Below are positions 23,803 through 35,251 of a stretch of DNA of 64,000 bases, piece after piece; position 1 is the first letter of the stretch; each line of letters begins with the position of its first letter. The DNA comes from Macrocybe gigantea (Eukaryota; Basidiomycota; Agaricomycetes; Agaricales; Callistosporiaceae), in assembly GCA_011319805.1 (NCBI GenBank), contig SJRY01000266.1, forward strand, positions 558,001 to 622,000. The letters run 5' to 3'. The notes below the pieces were generated by a model. It saw only the letters and a list, made by a program, of their open reading frames with translations. It had not been told where the DNA came from and did no database searches. The translations under genes were made by a program, and so were the position numbers.

Positions 23803-24776
23803 ATGTCTTCCAGAGTCATCCTTGTCACCGGCGAGCATCAGTCCAAATGAGGCCCGTTCTGGCTAGCTGATGATACCTACTTTTTTCAAAGGTTCGAATA
23901 CAGGCATTGGCTTTGAGTTGGTCCGCCTGCTTGCGCAGAACGGCCACATAGTTTATCTGTCTTCCCGGAACGAAGCGGCCGGAAAGGAAGCACAGTGAGT
24001 CTGATTTTGGTCCCTCTGATGTCGCCCCAAATGACCAATTACACGTACCTACCGCCAGGCAAAAGCTGAAAGCGGACAACCTCGATGTCAAAGTGGTTCG
24101 CCTCGATGTCACCGATCTCGAGTCGATCAAGGCGGCCAAGGACGTCATCGAAAAGAACGAAGGCCGTCTAGATGTGCTGGTGAATAACGCAGGTCTGTCT
24201 TGTTCTCGCTGTCTCACTTCGATCACAGTTTTTGCTGATGCGATCACGTTGATCAAAGGAGCGGCTTTCATGGACCAGAACCAGAACGCGGTGTCAGTCT
24301 CGCTGGACACCATCCGTGCAGCTTTCGAACCAAACTTTTATGGCATGATACAAACCACACAGACTATGCTTCCGCTTCTGCGCAAGTCCTCCCTGCCCGT
24401 CATAGTCAACGTTGCCACCGACATGACATCCAATACCTACATGTCCACATCCGACATACTGCACTTTGTCGCGTATAACACGTCCAAGGTCGCTGCAAAC
24501 TCGTACATGATTTCCCTAGCTCACGAGCTCAAATCCGAGGGCTTCAAAATCAATGCCGTCACCCCCGGGTTCACGTCGACCAAGCTCAATTTCTTCTCAG
24601 AGGGCGGGAAGACTTCGCGACAGGGTGCTGAGAGCATCCTGCCGTGGGTACTGGTAGACAAGGATGGCCCGACAGGTGAGTTGTAACTACATTCCGTGGG
24701 ATCCGATACGGTGAAGGTTGACTTTATCGGGTCAGGTCAGTACTTCGATGACAAGGGAGGAATAATGCCATGGTGA
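23803..24776 (+). CDS. Short-chain dehydrogenase/reductase, carbonyl reductase-like
   Basis: NAD(P)H-dependent oxidoreductase of the classical SDR family; substrate not predictable. Spliced start MSSRVILVTG joins to GSNTGIGFELVRLLAQNGH, giving the TGxxxGIG cofactor loop. YLSSRNEAAGKEAQ carries an Arg that favours NADPH. RLDVTDLESIKAA, then LDVLVNNAG, MIQTTQTMLPLL, VNVATDMTSN, and the catalytic YNTSK (Tyr-x-x-x-Lys) follow. The downstream NAVTPGFTSTKLNF is typical. Four introns. The last one (after GPT) makes the true C-terminus GQYFDDKGGIMPW rather than a short read-through tail. Confidence 0.9.
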
Positions 24777-25223
24777 AAGGAGCCTCAGATGGGGATAAGA
24801 ATGCTTTGCACATCATTATACAGTTGGATTCAGCTATGGACTGGAATTAAAAATCGGCCGAAAAGAACTTTCGGAAAGCCGCGCTACTGTACAGGGAGGA
24901 GCGGCACTAAACCAATCAGCGGATTTTCAGCGATGTACGCGGAAGCTTATCCTCGTCTTCTCCTTGCTGTGAAGCAATATCCGGACTGTATTGCACGCCT
25001 GTATACCAGAGGACAGGTGATATGCATGATAGACAGTTCAGGGGTGCAAATCCGAATAGGTTGACCTGGGAACAAATCAACTCCGAATTCAATGGTGGCC
25101 TAGCCTTGTTTGAAAGGTCGGAAGCTCGTTCGCTGTTGAGGCGGTGCTCTGTAGAAGGTCCTCGATAATTTTTTAACTTTGTTACCTTTGCCGAAAAAGT
25201 CCACAACGTAGTGAGTTGCGCTC
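24777..25223. other. Intergenic region between SDR and the unknown minus gene
   Basis: About 450 bp after the SDR stop. Plus-strand frames have no motifs. The minus strand may contain 3' UTR of the gene at 25.2-27.3 kb. Confidence 0.35.
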
Positions 25224-27252
25224 TCAACAGTTTGTAATTGGGTCATCCTCGGGAAAAGAAGGGAACTCGTAGACGCGATCAAATGAGTCGAGCATAGTTG
25301 AATTGGCATGCGAAAAACCGGATTTTGCTGATGCAGGACTTTCAAGTCCTCGAAGACGTCGAGCTTGGGAACTTGCAGGCAACGCGGCATATGTAAAAAG
25401 CGGATGATTTCCCTACGATCTCCATGTATTAGTCGGGATGTCACTGGCCTATGCGTTCCTGATAGCTTGGCGGGTGCTTCGGAAGTTCGCCGTTGCTGTC
25501 AACGAGAAACAGTGGCTGTGAAAGAGGGTACAGGAGAAAACGGGGCAAGTCCCTCTGAGCCTCCGAGTCCGTGCATCGTGCGATCGGGCAAGGCACCTTG
25601 TCTTGTGTCGTCCTTGATCACCTCGGAGCACGACTCCTTGGTCACAGGTGGCAATGGGAAAATCGTGCCATCCCAGCACTCTCCCAAAGAGAGTTTCGCC
25701 GGCGTGTGGGCCAACCCGTGCTCTCTTTACACATATGCGCAAGCTGCAAGTGGGAGAGAAGGCCGATGGGTGATCGTCCGCGCAATGGCCGTTGTATAGG
25801 AGTAGATAATTCCTGTGAGGAGGGATAGACACAAGGCGGCGATCTTGACTGGCTTCTCTCCGAGAAAGCTACGGCGGAAATGTCTTGGCTTGTCGCGCCA
25901 ATCAGAGACAATAGGCCAGAAAGATGTTTTGAGATCATGAGAATTGCTGATGGCAAGTGGTCGTGTGTGCATTCGCGTCGTCCTAATCGTAAGACTGCTT
26001 TGCCGAGGGAAGAAGCCTGCATCATAAATGCGTTCAAGGTATTACGCAAAGTGTTTGCGATCAACTGTTTGCTGGTATGAGAGAGATATTTGGGCGCGGC
26101 GTGGATGATTTCTTTTCTAACGCTTAGACAGACCCCCGGAGGACGGCTCGGTTGTCGAAAAGCCGAAGACTACTGGGAAATGTTCCACGAGTGCATCAAG
26201 ATCGAGCTCTTCAATATCGTCCTGGAACTTCTCTGCAACGGAACGGGCGATACGCAACAATTGTAGTACCCGCAGAATTTCTCGATAGAAAAGAAAAAAA
26301 AATAGTCTTTAGATGGTGCTTCATCGTCGACGTGGCGTTGCTCAAAGCGTAGGAAATGAGAACAAAATCTACAATTCTCAATCAGTGTTCAGCAGTCGAA
26401 AATAGACGCGAATGAGATAGTGGATTCGATCAGGCGAACAAGCACAGAATGCAACGCAAAAATGTCAGAAACATGAGAAGAAAAGTCGATTTGCAGTCCA
26501 TAGATAGTTATTTTTGGTGTGACGACGCACATGAGCGACGGAGATGCCAATTTTGGGCAAGAGAAACTGAGCAAGACACTCACGAAGGATGAGAATGGCG
26601 GAATCAAAAGCGGACAATGTAGCGACTGCGTGAGATCGACCTCTGCTTCGCGGCCAACACGTTGCTCCATGTGCGGGAAATGGACACGGCAGATGGGTGA
26701 GCCATGGTCACGCCTTCGATGCGGGAGGCCCAGGTGCACTTCACACGGGTACAGTAACTATGAGCTGCTACTTCAGTGATTCCTTGAGACTTATTCCGTT
26801 GCTCGATCCGCTGACCAGGAGGATTTGCGCTCATGACGCTTTCTACAGCGAGGCGGAACGGAAAGATATAGAAATAGCGATAGGGAAGGAGAAGATCGCG
26901 CCGAACATCCGAGAAAAGTTTCATCAACCGACATGCGTGAACTAGACCATGGAAACTGGGAAGCTCGAGAGATGTTCGCTTCCGCTGCAAGGGTGTTCGT
27001 TGCGACGCACTAATATCGCCCTATTCGTGCTCGCGCAGTCGCTTCGGCAAGGTCGAGAGCAGGCTGCACTTGGGCGTACGCGGAAGAAGATAGATTTTGC
27101 CGATCCAGGCACTGGGTGCCGGATAGTAGTCGGAAGAACGTTGATATGGCATTAAAAAAGAAATGGTGCAAGGTGGAGGGTTGGACCAGGGAAAGCTCCA
27201 TGTGGCTGCAGGCTGGATGAGGTGCTGACAGTATGGTCACCGAGGCGAGCAT
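25224..27252 (-). CDS. Unrecognised multi-exon gene (model incomplete)
   Basis: Several segments look coding but I cannot name the family. A last exon runs from an acceptor near 25412 to a stop at 25224 and reads HPLFTYAALPASSQARRLRG...DSFDRVYEFPSFPEDDPITN. Upstream are LAHTPAKLSLGECWDG...KESCSEVIKDDTRQG (around 25715-25540), a hydrophobic VKIAALCLSLLTGIIYSYTT (around 25850-25790), LRVLQLLRIARSVAEKFQDD then IEELDLDALVEHFPVVFG (around 26280-26160), and SAILILRECLAQFLLPKIGI (around 26610-26550). A candidate ATG is at 27252 (MLASVTILSAPHPACSH). At least one membrane segment. Exons cannot be chained in frame with certainty, perhaps because of indels. Confidence 0.35.
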
Positions 27253-27479
27253 GGCATCTTGGGATCTGGGAACGATAGATGGATTGAATGAGGGTTGTTG
27301 GAGGTAAAAGTTCGGAGTAAAGGACTGGCGGCTAGATATAGAAACCAAGCAAAGTTGTCATCGAAAGTTCCCACGGCAGGACGCGCCATTGACTGGTTTC
27401 ATTACGCGGCCTCTCTCTCTGCCATATTCTCCTCCTGCTGCAAAATCTTCCCATTTCTCTCCTTGCAGCTTTAGACCAC

Positions 27480-28764
27480 ATGCCCGATATGCTTTCCATG
27501 GCCCAGCCACAGCAACGCCAGTTCAACCCTTACTCGGAGAATGGAGGCACAATCTTGGCAATCGCGGGCGCAGACTTCAGCGTCATTGCCGGCGACACTC
27601 GCCAGAGCGAGGGATATAGCATTCAGACGCGATACGCTCCAAGGTCTTCAGATTGTACGTTTATAACCCATCGTCGATCTTCGTTCACCGATCAAGGCCC
27701 TTCCATACATTATGAAGGACAGACAAGGCCGTCCTGGCAGTGAATGGATTTGCTGCAGATGGCAACATGTTTGTGAAGAAAGTCAGGCAACGTCTGGAGG
27801 TAACGTACCCGCTTCGTCTCGCTGCATTCTATTCATTGATCAAGTCATGCAACCAGTGGTATCGCCATGCACACGCGAAAGACATGCCTTTGCGGGCGAT
27901 CGCACGGCTTATTCAAACGATGCTGTATGCACGTAGATTCTTCCCGTACTACGTGTACAATATTCTTGGCGGGATTGAAGAAGATGGTGAGTTGTTCTTC
28001 ACCATCCAATCTCCGTGCTATCAATGTGAAACAAATGTATCTTGATATCCATGACATTCATCTTCCCGTCAACAGTACATTATTCAAACGCTAATGTCTT
28101 CTCTTCTCACAGGATCAGGCGCGGTCTACTCCTTTGACCCGTGGGCTCGTACGAACGCGAAGCATGCCGTGCTGCAGGTGCGGCACAGGCACTCATACAA
28201 CCCTTCTTAGACAATCAGGTAAGTCTGTGCCGCGGATGACAGGACAGATATTGCAGCCCGAGCCGACTTGATGGGCAACCTGGAGCGATTCTCCTTCGTC
28301 CTCGTGGTTGTCAGTGTCCAGCAAGGCCGATCCTTTCCCGATCTTTTCCCGCGCCCTCGCCTACTCGTCATCTCGCCGGCCTTCTTCGCTTCTTTGAGCA
28401 ACATGAACGTCGGCTGACTACCTCATTTGTCCAGATCTACTTCAAGAACCAAACACCTGCTCCGGGCACGTCTCATCCTGTACACTTACCACTTTCAACC
28501 GTCTTGTCCCTCGTGATCGACTCTTTCACGAGTGCAACTGAACGGCATATTGAGGTATATCCTGTTTTGATCATTTCTTGAAACCATATATTAATTTTTG
28601 ATTTCCCCTTCGAGGTGGGTGATGGTTTGGAGATGTATGTCGTGCTCGCCAAGGGCAGCCCGGCGATCCAGAGTTTACAGAATGTCCATGGCCTTCAGGA
28701 GCTTACGGCAACGCAGGACGGCGAACGAGTGTTTATCATTACACGCCCTCTGAAACGGGACTAA
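27480..28764 (+). CDS. PRE7: 20S proteasome subunit beta-6 (Pre7/PSMB1)
   Basis: Non-catalytic beta subunit of the 20S core. The start [20 protein letters not shown] leads to [146 protein letters not shown] and the end [11 protein letters not shown]. Conserved introns are spliced out, including an in-frame 57-nt one after RQRLE. Between SFDP and VGSYERE the frame breaks: one C appears to be missing at 28138-28141. Since this subunit is essential in yeast, the break is probably an assembly error. The intron at 28219-28434 is 216 nt, unusually long here. Confidence 0.92.
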
Positions 28765-29323
28765 ATTGTGTACAAGTGTAAACTTTCCTCTCTTCATCAG
28801 TACATAATTGGTCAGCATCCAACGAGACATCTCGGAGGCGTTCTATCTGAGCTTGTGCGCATTAACACAGACAGGAAAACTCATTGTTGTCCTCGTCTAG
28901 ATCTATATTCTTCATGAATGATATGTTACCATCTGCACGATTTTCTGCGTGGCATGGCATGAGTTGACATCACGAAACAACTACATATGGCTTCGATTAA
29001 GCAGTGCCTCTAACCTTTTACTCGTCGTCTGCATTACTATTACGCCGCGAAAGTGCATTATTGTGTCCAACCAGCGCAGTCGTGATGCACATGGAGCGCT
29101 GTTGCCACCGACCAGGTCAAACAAGCTGTCACCCAAACAACATCAAACACAACCCTTCTTCTCCCTCGTCGTCGCTGTGCTCGCCGTCGTCATCCCTTCC
29201 TCGCATTCCTCTTTTCTCCGCTTTCGCTTTTACCTACGCTTTGACGCACATCAAAGCTCACTTCTTCGCATTTTATAACCGAACACCCTTCAAAAAATCC
29301 CGCATCGACCACCCCCGCTCGTC
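28765..29323. other. Intergenic region PRE7-ROT1
   Basis: About 560 bp. The right half is a pyrimidine-rich (CT) tract, about 29150-29320, just before the ROT1 start. CT-rich leaders of this type are common in strongly expressed basidiomycete genes. No other feature seen. Confidence 0.4.
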
Positions 29324-30234
29324 ATGATTCTCCCACCAGTGGTAGCCTTGATCCTCGCATCATTAACGCCTCTGGCATCTCGCAAGACATTCGGTACGAT
29401 GTCGACCACAACGCGACATCCATTGTGGGCACTTGGAGTTCAGGAAGCAAGGCTGTTATAACCGGTGCAGTAAGTGCTTTGCATCTGCCCACCCGAGGCG
29501 TTTACGTGGACGTGCGCCTACTCACTGATGCGCAGGGATTCGCAAACCGGCCAACATGTCCTTCACCTATCCTAAAACGACAGGAATTTCGTACTCATTG
29601 TGAGTGTTTCGTAACTGCGGGCTGGAGACTGAAACAGAGGTGGCTGACACGCCTGAAACAGCACAGACGATGGATTCTACGAAATTGCACGTTATAGATT
29701 CAATGGCAATGGTCAGTAATGTTCATTTTTCCTGTGCTCGCTATAATGGTATCAACATGGTTTCGCTCAGGGTCGAACCCGACATGTATTACCGGCGTCA
29801 TTGGTTGGGTACATGGCACTTACATACTGCAATCAAACGGCTCCATCACCATGGTCCCACTTGGCGACGGCTACCAACAGGTGCAAGACCCATGCGCGGC
29901 CGTCTCAAATTTCGTTGAGCCTTACAACCTGACGGAGCTTTATCAATCGTGGAGGATATTCCAGGACCCGCAGAAAGGCTACAAACTGCACCTGTTCCAG
30001 TTCGACGGCGCTCCACTTGCCCCACAATTCCAAATCTCAACAACGCCCAACATGCTTCCGACGCAGCTACTACGTAATGTGACGCCTCCACAGGATTCCT
30101 CCACGACAACTGGGAACGGCAAGACACTCGCCGCGCTCAACACCAACGCAGCGTTGGACAGCCGCAGCTGGTCATCTTCAGCCGTCATCAGTGTACTCAC
30201 TCTGATGCCCGCGATTGCGTCATTGTTACTATAG
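29324..30234 (+). CDS. ROT1: ROT1-like ER chaperone
   Basis: ER membrane chaperone needed for N- and O-glycosylation and beta-1,6-glucan/cell-wall assembly in yeast. Family marks: DVDHNATSIVGTWSSGSKAV, then NMSFTYPKTTGISYSF, DDGFYEIARYRFNGN, NPTCITGVIGWVHGTYILQS, NGSITMVPLGDGYQQVQDPC, VEPYNLTELYQSWRIFQDPQ, YKLHLFQFDGAPLAPQFQIS and MLPTQLLRNVTPP. The C-terminal hydrophobic segment SAVISVLTLMPAIASLLL would be the single anchor. Two problems: a C seems missing near 29547 (GFAN then PANMSF), and the ATG at 29324 encodes a plausible signal peptide (MILPPVVALILASL) in a different frame from DPRIINASGISQDIRYDV. The 5' end is therefore unresolved. Confidence 0.85.
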
Positions 30235-30970
30235 ACTGCGCATCCATCTGAGACAGCATTTTCTTGGTTCTGGTTGGGACTTGTCCGCTTTTTTTTTTAA
30301 GTTGGCGATGATGAAAGCGTTCGCTTCAATTCTCTTTCTTTTTGCCGTGTCCGCCATTTGTTCTTTTCGCCCTTTTTGCCACTCCCCTGGACCATTCTGG
30401 ACCAAATTCCCTTTATTAACGATCCCACCTCCACCGACCTTGCTCACTCCGCCCCGACTCCCGCTACATACAGCATTTAGTACTACATAAACGCAGGATA
30501 CCCCTGATCTCCGAATCGACGCATTGGCAGACACGGTTCCGTTAATCAATTCCCGGAGGAGGGCGAGTTAGCGAGTTGACATTCTTTACCCGCTCACTAT
30601 CCTTTGTTGAAATGATTATTGTTATCTCTAGCTTCCTTACGTTACACATCGCGTTTTTCTTCCTTTTTTTTCGCCACCTAGTATTTTCTCCCGTAGATCG
30701 GCTTTCATGAGACTAACAATCGCAATATGCACTGGCAGGCATTTCTGGGGTCATTGAGTGGTGATGCGATTACATAATTTTTTTTTCAACCGTGAAAACC
30801 CACAGTTGAACCACCTCACTCTCATTCACTCCAACATGTATGTCCGTTTCTCAGTTTACTGACTACCTTTCGTCAGATCTGATGAGGCGCAGGAAGTCCA
30901 GAAAACTATGTGAATATCTTCCAACCAGCTGCCGTCTGCTGGTAGGTCCTCATTCAATATTTGTATCTTA

Positions 30971-31071
30971 TGATGAAGCCATTACGGATGTAAAACGAGT
31001 CTGTGACTCTAGTGTCCGAGAGCGCATATTCATGTGGATGCTTCCGTTGCCTTCCTTCTGATCCCTTTCCT
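30971..31071 (+). repeat. Direct repeat, copy 1
   Basis: About 100 bp beginning TGATGAAGCCATTACGGATG, with the landmarks GTCCGAGAGCGCA, CATGTGGAT and CTCCGTTGCC-like CTTCCGTTGCCTTCCTTCTG. It is repeated 246 bp downstream. The spacing and imperfect match suggest an old local duplication. Confidence 0.7.
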
Positions 31072-31216
31072 ATCCGTAGGGTTTTGGAGTGAAGCTGACT
31101 AGTTGTTCTCCGCCTTTTTTAGGGCATATCTTTCTCGATTGATGTTCACCTGATATAGAGGTGAGCAGCATTCAATGCCGTTTGTGCGACACACTGCTTC
31201 GCCCACGCCCTATTCA

Positions 31217-31320
31217 TGATGAAATCATTACGGATGTAAAGAGTTCCTCGAACTCGCCCGTCCGAGAGCGCAAAAAAATACATGTGGATTTCTCCGTTGC
31301 CTTCCTTCTGACCTAGATCC
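31217..31320 (+). repeat. Direct repeat, copy 2
   Basis: Second copy, beginning TGATGAAATCATTACGGATG, sharing GTCCGAGAGCGCA, CATGTGGAT and TCCGTTGCCTTCCTTCTGA with copy 1. The centre has diverged by indels. No inverted ends or ORF mark it as a mobile element. Confidence 0.7.
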
Positions 31321-33588
31321 TACTCTCTTCTCTTCTAATGCTCTCCTTTCAAGCTTTACTCATTGATTTCTCTTTTTAGCTTGTATACTTGTCCGTTGTT
31401 CGGTCCTTTGTCACGCCCCCTCATGACGATGTGAACCCACCGCCGTGGAGCGCACACGTGTTCGGAAGCAATTTTGTTGTTCTTGTCCTCACCTCGACCC
31501 TGTCGGCGACTTCGCCGTCGTGCGCGGAGACACTTGAGCAAGGATAACATGCGAAGCTGAAAGAACTGCTTCCGAATGTACGGACCTCAGCCACAAACCC
31601 AGTAAGTGTTCATTCGACGAAGTAAGGCCGCCGTCTATTGGTTCCATTGATGTGCAAGGAAGAGACCGCTCCTCCCCCGGGGCATCGGGTAGTAGATTGG
31701 AGTTTTTATCCGTAATTTAATAATATCGTCACCGCACGTTAAGGAGCGCCCAACCAGTGGTTATTGAGGTCAAGTTACCCTTCAGTAGCGAACTGTCAAA
31801 CTGAATTCTGAGCCATCTATTTCGGCTACAACTAAAAGGTGATACAGCACATATCGTGCTACGGAGCTATCTGCCGACAGCACCTCTCCTAGTCAATGTC
31901 ATGTTATCTTTCGTTATGAAAGCGGGGTGTATAGCTTGTGAATCGAACATGGAATGGCCGAACTGTATTCAGCAATCATCGCAATAAGGGATCTCTGAAC
32001 CAAATCAGTGAACTCTGCTTGACGGCTTAATATCATTTTTGTAAGAAAACCAAATGACCACCTTCGTCGGCGGACCAGGAGTCATTCGACAGCAGATGAG
32101 ATGCATGACATGATCCAAACGGGTAAAACAGAAGCTGAGACCCAGGTTTGCTGACTGTTCAGACTTCGGACGTGAACGACGGTACGAGACCGGCATCCAC
32201 TTGAGCAACAAAGGAAAACGAGCAAAGACCTAAGTGTTAGAAGTCTCGTTATGCACGCCGTTAGTAATCTGAAGTGGAGGCGAGGGAGGGGGGAACCTGC
32301 AACTTGCAGAAGAGTTTTTTTGCCTGACGAACCGACCTGTGTGCGTCCTTCCTTGAAAATATCAATAGGGATCTAGGCATCACACATCGTCAAACACAGA
32401 AGCAATTCAGAAGTTCACCGAACCAGATGTGGAAAGGTTGGTTTGCCTCGTTTTCAAAGTGAGAATGTAATTTTCTGCGGCATAAATACGTATTTTTTTT
32501 TAAATTCGACTAGACGACTAGAACTCAAAATGGGACTAACCTTAAAGAACTCGGCGCAATGAGAAGCAACATGATCGCGAGTTTCATCCGTAGGATACAC
32601 CGACCAGATACAAGAAGGCCGCGGGTTGAACAGCGGCAAGATAGACAGGGAACGCCTCAGATGATTGATTGATAAAGAGGGGCCTTACGACATCGTGCCG
32701 AGACTGATCGGCGTCCGTCAACGATGAAGAGACTGAGCAGCTAGTCAAGAACGAACACCGGAAAATTTCTGGCCGACATGGCAAGGAGACTCCATAGATC
32801 TGCACGCACGAGATTGTTGCGCTACCAGAACCGCGACGCATGATGATTTTGTCGGTTCCTGCTATTCTAGGGCAGTTTCTAGAATCTCGACAGCTACATA
32901 GGAGGACAGAAGACCTACAGGAATGTGCATCTTGCTCTGGAATAGGGGATTGAACTCATATCCCGGCGTTAGCCCGATTCTTGTTGCGAAGTGCGCGAAT
33001 GAGTCGGTCTTGGCCTGGAACTGTCTGCAGAGATATGCCGACACGCAGACAACGGCTTCTTCAGCGGTTGATTACGAGACCATTTTTGTGGTCGAAAAAA
33101 AATCCCTTGCTAGGTTCCTACAATCCTTCCAAGAACACCCCCCATGGAAGGAGAGCACCTGGACAGAGATTTGCGAAAAGCACGCCACGGTCCTGCCGTA
33201 TGATGGGTCAGCAACATGGAGGCATATAAATTGAATTCATTACCAGACGAGGTTGCGAGACCACATTAATGAGTATGAAAACGCGACATTTGTATGCATG
33301 GGCATCAAAATGAGGTGCCGATGAATGACCGATGACTGTTGACGCAGGTTCGCTGTCTTCGTGTAAGAAACACCATGTGCGACGCGTTAAAGCTCTTATT
33401 ACACTCGTTTGAATGAATCTTAGCCCAAAACATGCTCTGCAGCGCAGGGCGACTGTTTGACAACCAGTAAGATGCCAAATAGCCACCCTGTTTCGCCGAC
33501 ATTTAAACGACTCGAAAAGTCCGAGAAAGCTCCGATCCGGGGTCGATTGGTGAACAGAGCGACATTTACTAGGGAGTATATCAGACAC

Positions 33589-34940
33589 TTAGAGGGCACA
33601 AAACGGATTCGTACAGATGTGAATTTCTTCGAAATGTCCTCGGGAAGAAAGTCCGCTTCGCGCGTTCGTTCGTACACCTTTGAATTCATTTGACCCCTTC
33701 CACGGATAAGACATGTGCGCTTTGCCCCTCCGTACTCCATTATACTCCATTGCCATCCTCTGTATGATGCTGAGGGCGTCACACAATTTTCTTTCAAGGA
33801 TTTGCAATGGCGCTTCGAAGGTTAGCGTTGATTTTCAACCTGGGCGAAATGGCCTGCTTCGCGAATTAGCAATATGAAGATATGTAGTCAGCGAAAGGCT
33901 AGGTTGCGGATACTACCGCTGACAATCCATAAGCTTCCCATTGGCGGAGGCGTGACCGAGAAACAAAGGGCCTCGCTCGAGAGTGGTGATGGGTGGAAAG
34001 CTGCTCCGTTTAGGAGTGACAGTTATTATTGGATGGTGCTGAATTGAACTGCATGCCAGCGAGAGATGAGACCATTGACAAGCGATGAGGTGTTGACTTC
34101 AGTACTCGGGGTATCTTCAAGAAGTAGATATGCGCCGGCTTCGAGGCGGATAATCATGTTCAGACCATTCATGTTCTTTTAGCGAGGCATAAGCAACGAT
34201 CTTGACAGGCGAGATGGAATTCACTGAAGTGGGTCACAATCCGATGGTACGAGGATGCCCCTTCAAAACAGGTGCTGATACCATTGACGCTTCCTCAAAG
34301 TTGAAACCGTACGCGGCTCTGAACATCCTGTCCTGATATCGCGGTCTCCAATGCTGAAACACAGCTGTCCGGCTCCCAGCCAAGACGACGTCGATCCTGA
34401 TGGAAACATGGGTGTCACCGCTGGTCTACTTGTAGTTTCCTTAGATTTTTTTCCTATCCGTTATGGTGTCGATGGATGACTAATCAAAAATACGTTTGCA
34501 TTTATCCACTGCTCTGAAAAGCGGCGAAGACGGTGCGCTGACGAAACCATAGGCGTTGCGATTCGATTCGCGGAAGAAACACTCGACATCTGTCTGAACA
34601 ACGAGTGGCATGGGTCCACCGTTCCAGATCCTGTGTTCAACCTGAAAGACGCAGAGATGTTTTAGAAACATCTGTAGGAAGCTCAGGAGATCATTTACCA
34701 GGAACGATAATCATGGGGGACGCCGAGTTTGTGAGCTTATAAGATCTGAGGTAGTCAAGAGCGCCTATTTTGAACTCTCTTCGACACCGTCTAGCACTGC
34801 AATGGTCAAAGAGGCAGCGAGGAGAAACCATCGCCAATGGACTTTCGACAGCGCGCATCGGGAAAGATACGACGCGCCGGATTTTCGTTTGCGGATCGGG
34901 TGCGATGAGACCGTGTTGCATATCGGTATCGACGGTCAAA
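33589..34940 (-). pseudogene. Decayed paralogue of the 35.3-36.6 kb gene
   Basis: Colinear, degraded copy of the intact neighbour. From its 5' side, SYKLTNSASPMIIVPG matches SYNWTDSASPTIIVPG. SSPLFRAVDKCKRIFD matches SPLLPLFRAVDKYAEDFD. It then reads stop-SSIDTITDRKKI-stop where the intact gene has WSSVDIITDRNNL. AYGFNFEEAS matches TYGFNFEKAT, MNGLNMIIRLE matches MNGLNLVVRFE, and DALSIIQRMAMEYNG matches RVLDIIKDMVIEYGK near the C-terminus. Multiple in-frame stops and frame changes are spread through it, unlike the isolated single-base defects elsewhere, so this is a true pseudogene from tandem duplication. Confidence 0.82.
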
Positions 34941-35251
34941 AGATGGCATACCAGGATTGATAGGCATACAATATATTGGCTTCGATTGGCGCTTGTGTCT
35001 ATTTATTCCCAGGAAAAGGGACAGGATGGACGTCTTGCTTGCTTCTATTCATCACATGCTGACATGAGAGTAAAAGGAGGCCAATGGGGAGTTTCCGTCG
35101 GTCCACCTGGAACAAAACGTGTAAGTTAGTGCTCAGCTTACTGATTCAATGAAGTTTCGGGTGCCATCGTTATTTTGAAACGGGCCGACATTCTTCGTGC
35201 TTATGCACGGATATGACAGATGAACTAGGTGTAAGGAAATGATGAATCACT
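34941..35251. other. Spacer between pseudogene and intact paralogue
   Basis: About 310 bp: the 3' flank of the intact gene and the former promoter of the pseudogene. Plus-strand frames here have no motifs. Confidence 0.4.

Larger units (their letters stand above)
30235..33588. other. 3.3-kb gene-poor stretch
   Basis: No gene can be supported. It contains a pair of imperfect direct repeats (30971-31071 and 31217-31320). A plus-strand frame at 32923-33234 (FLQSFQEHPPWKESTWTEIC...) reads like coding sequence but has no start context, partner exon or family I recognise. AT-content and short frames suggest decayed or non-coding DNA, continuous with the pseudogene to the right. Confidence 0.45.

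Noticed and set aside
30235..33588. Transposon remnant or retroelement
   Set aside because: No reverse transcriptase, transposase, terminal repeats or target duplications visible; only the local direct repeat pair.
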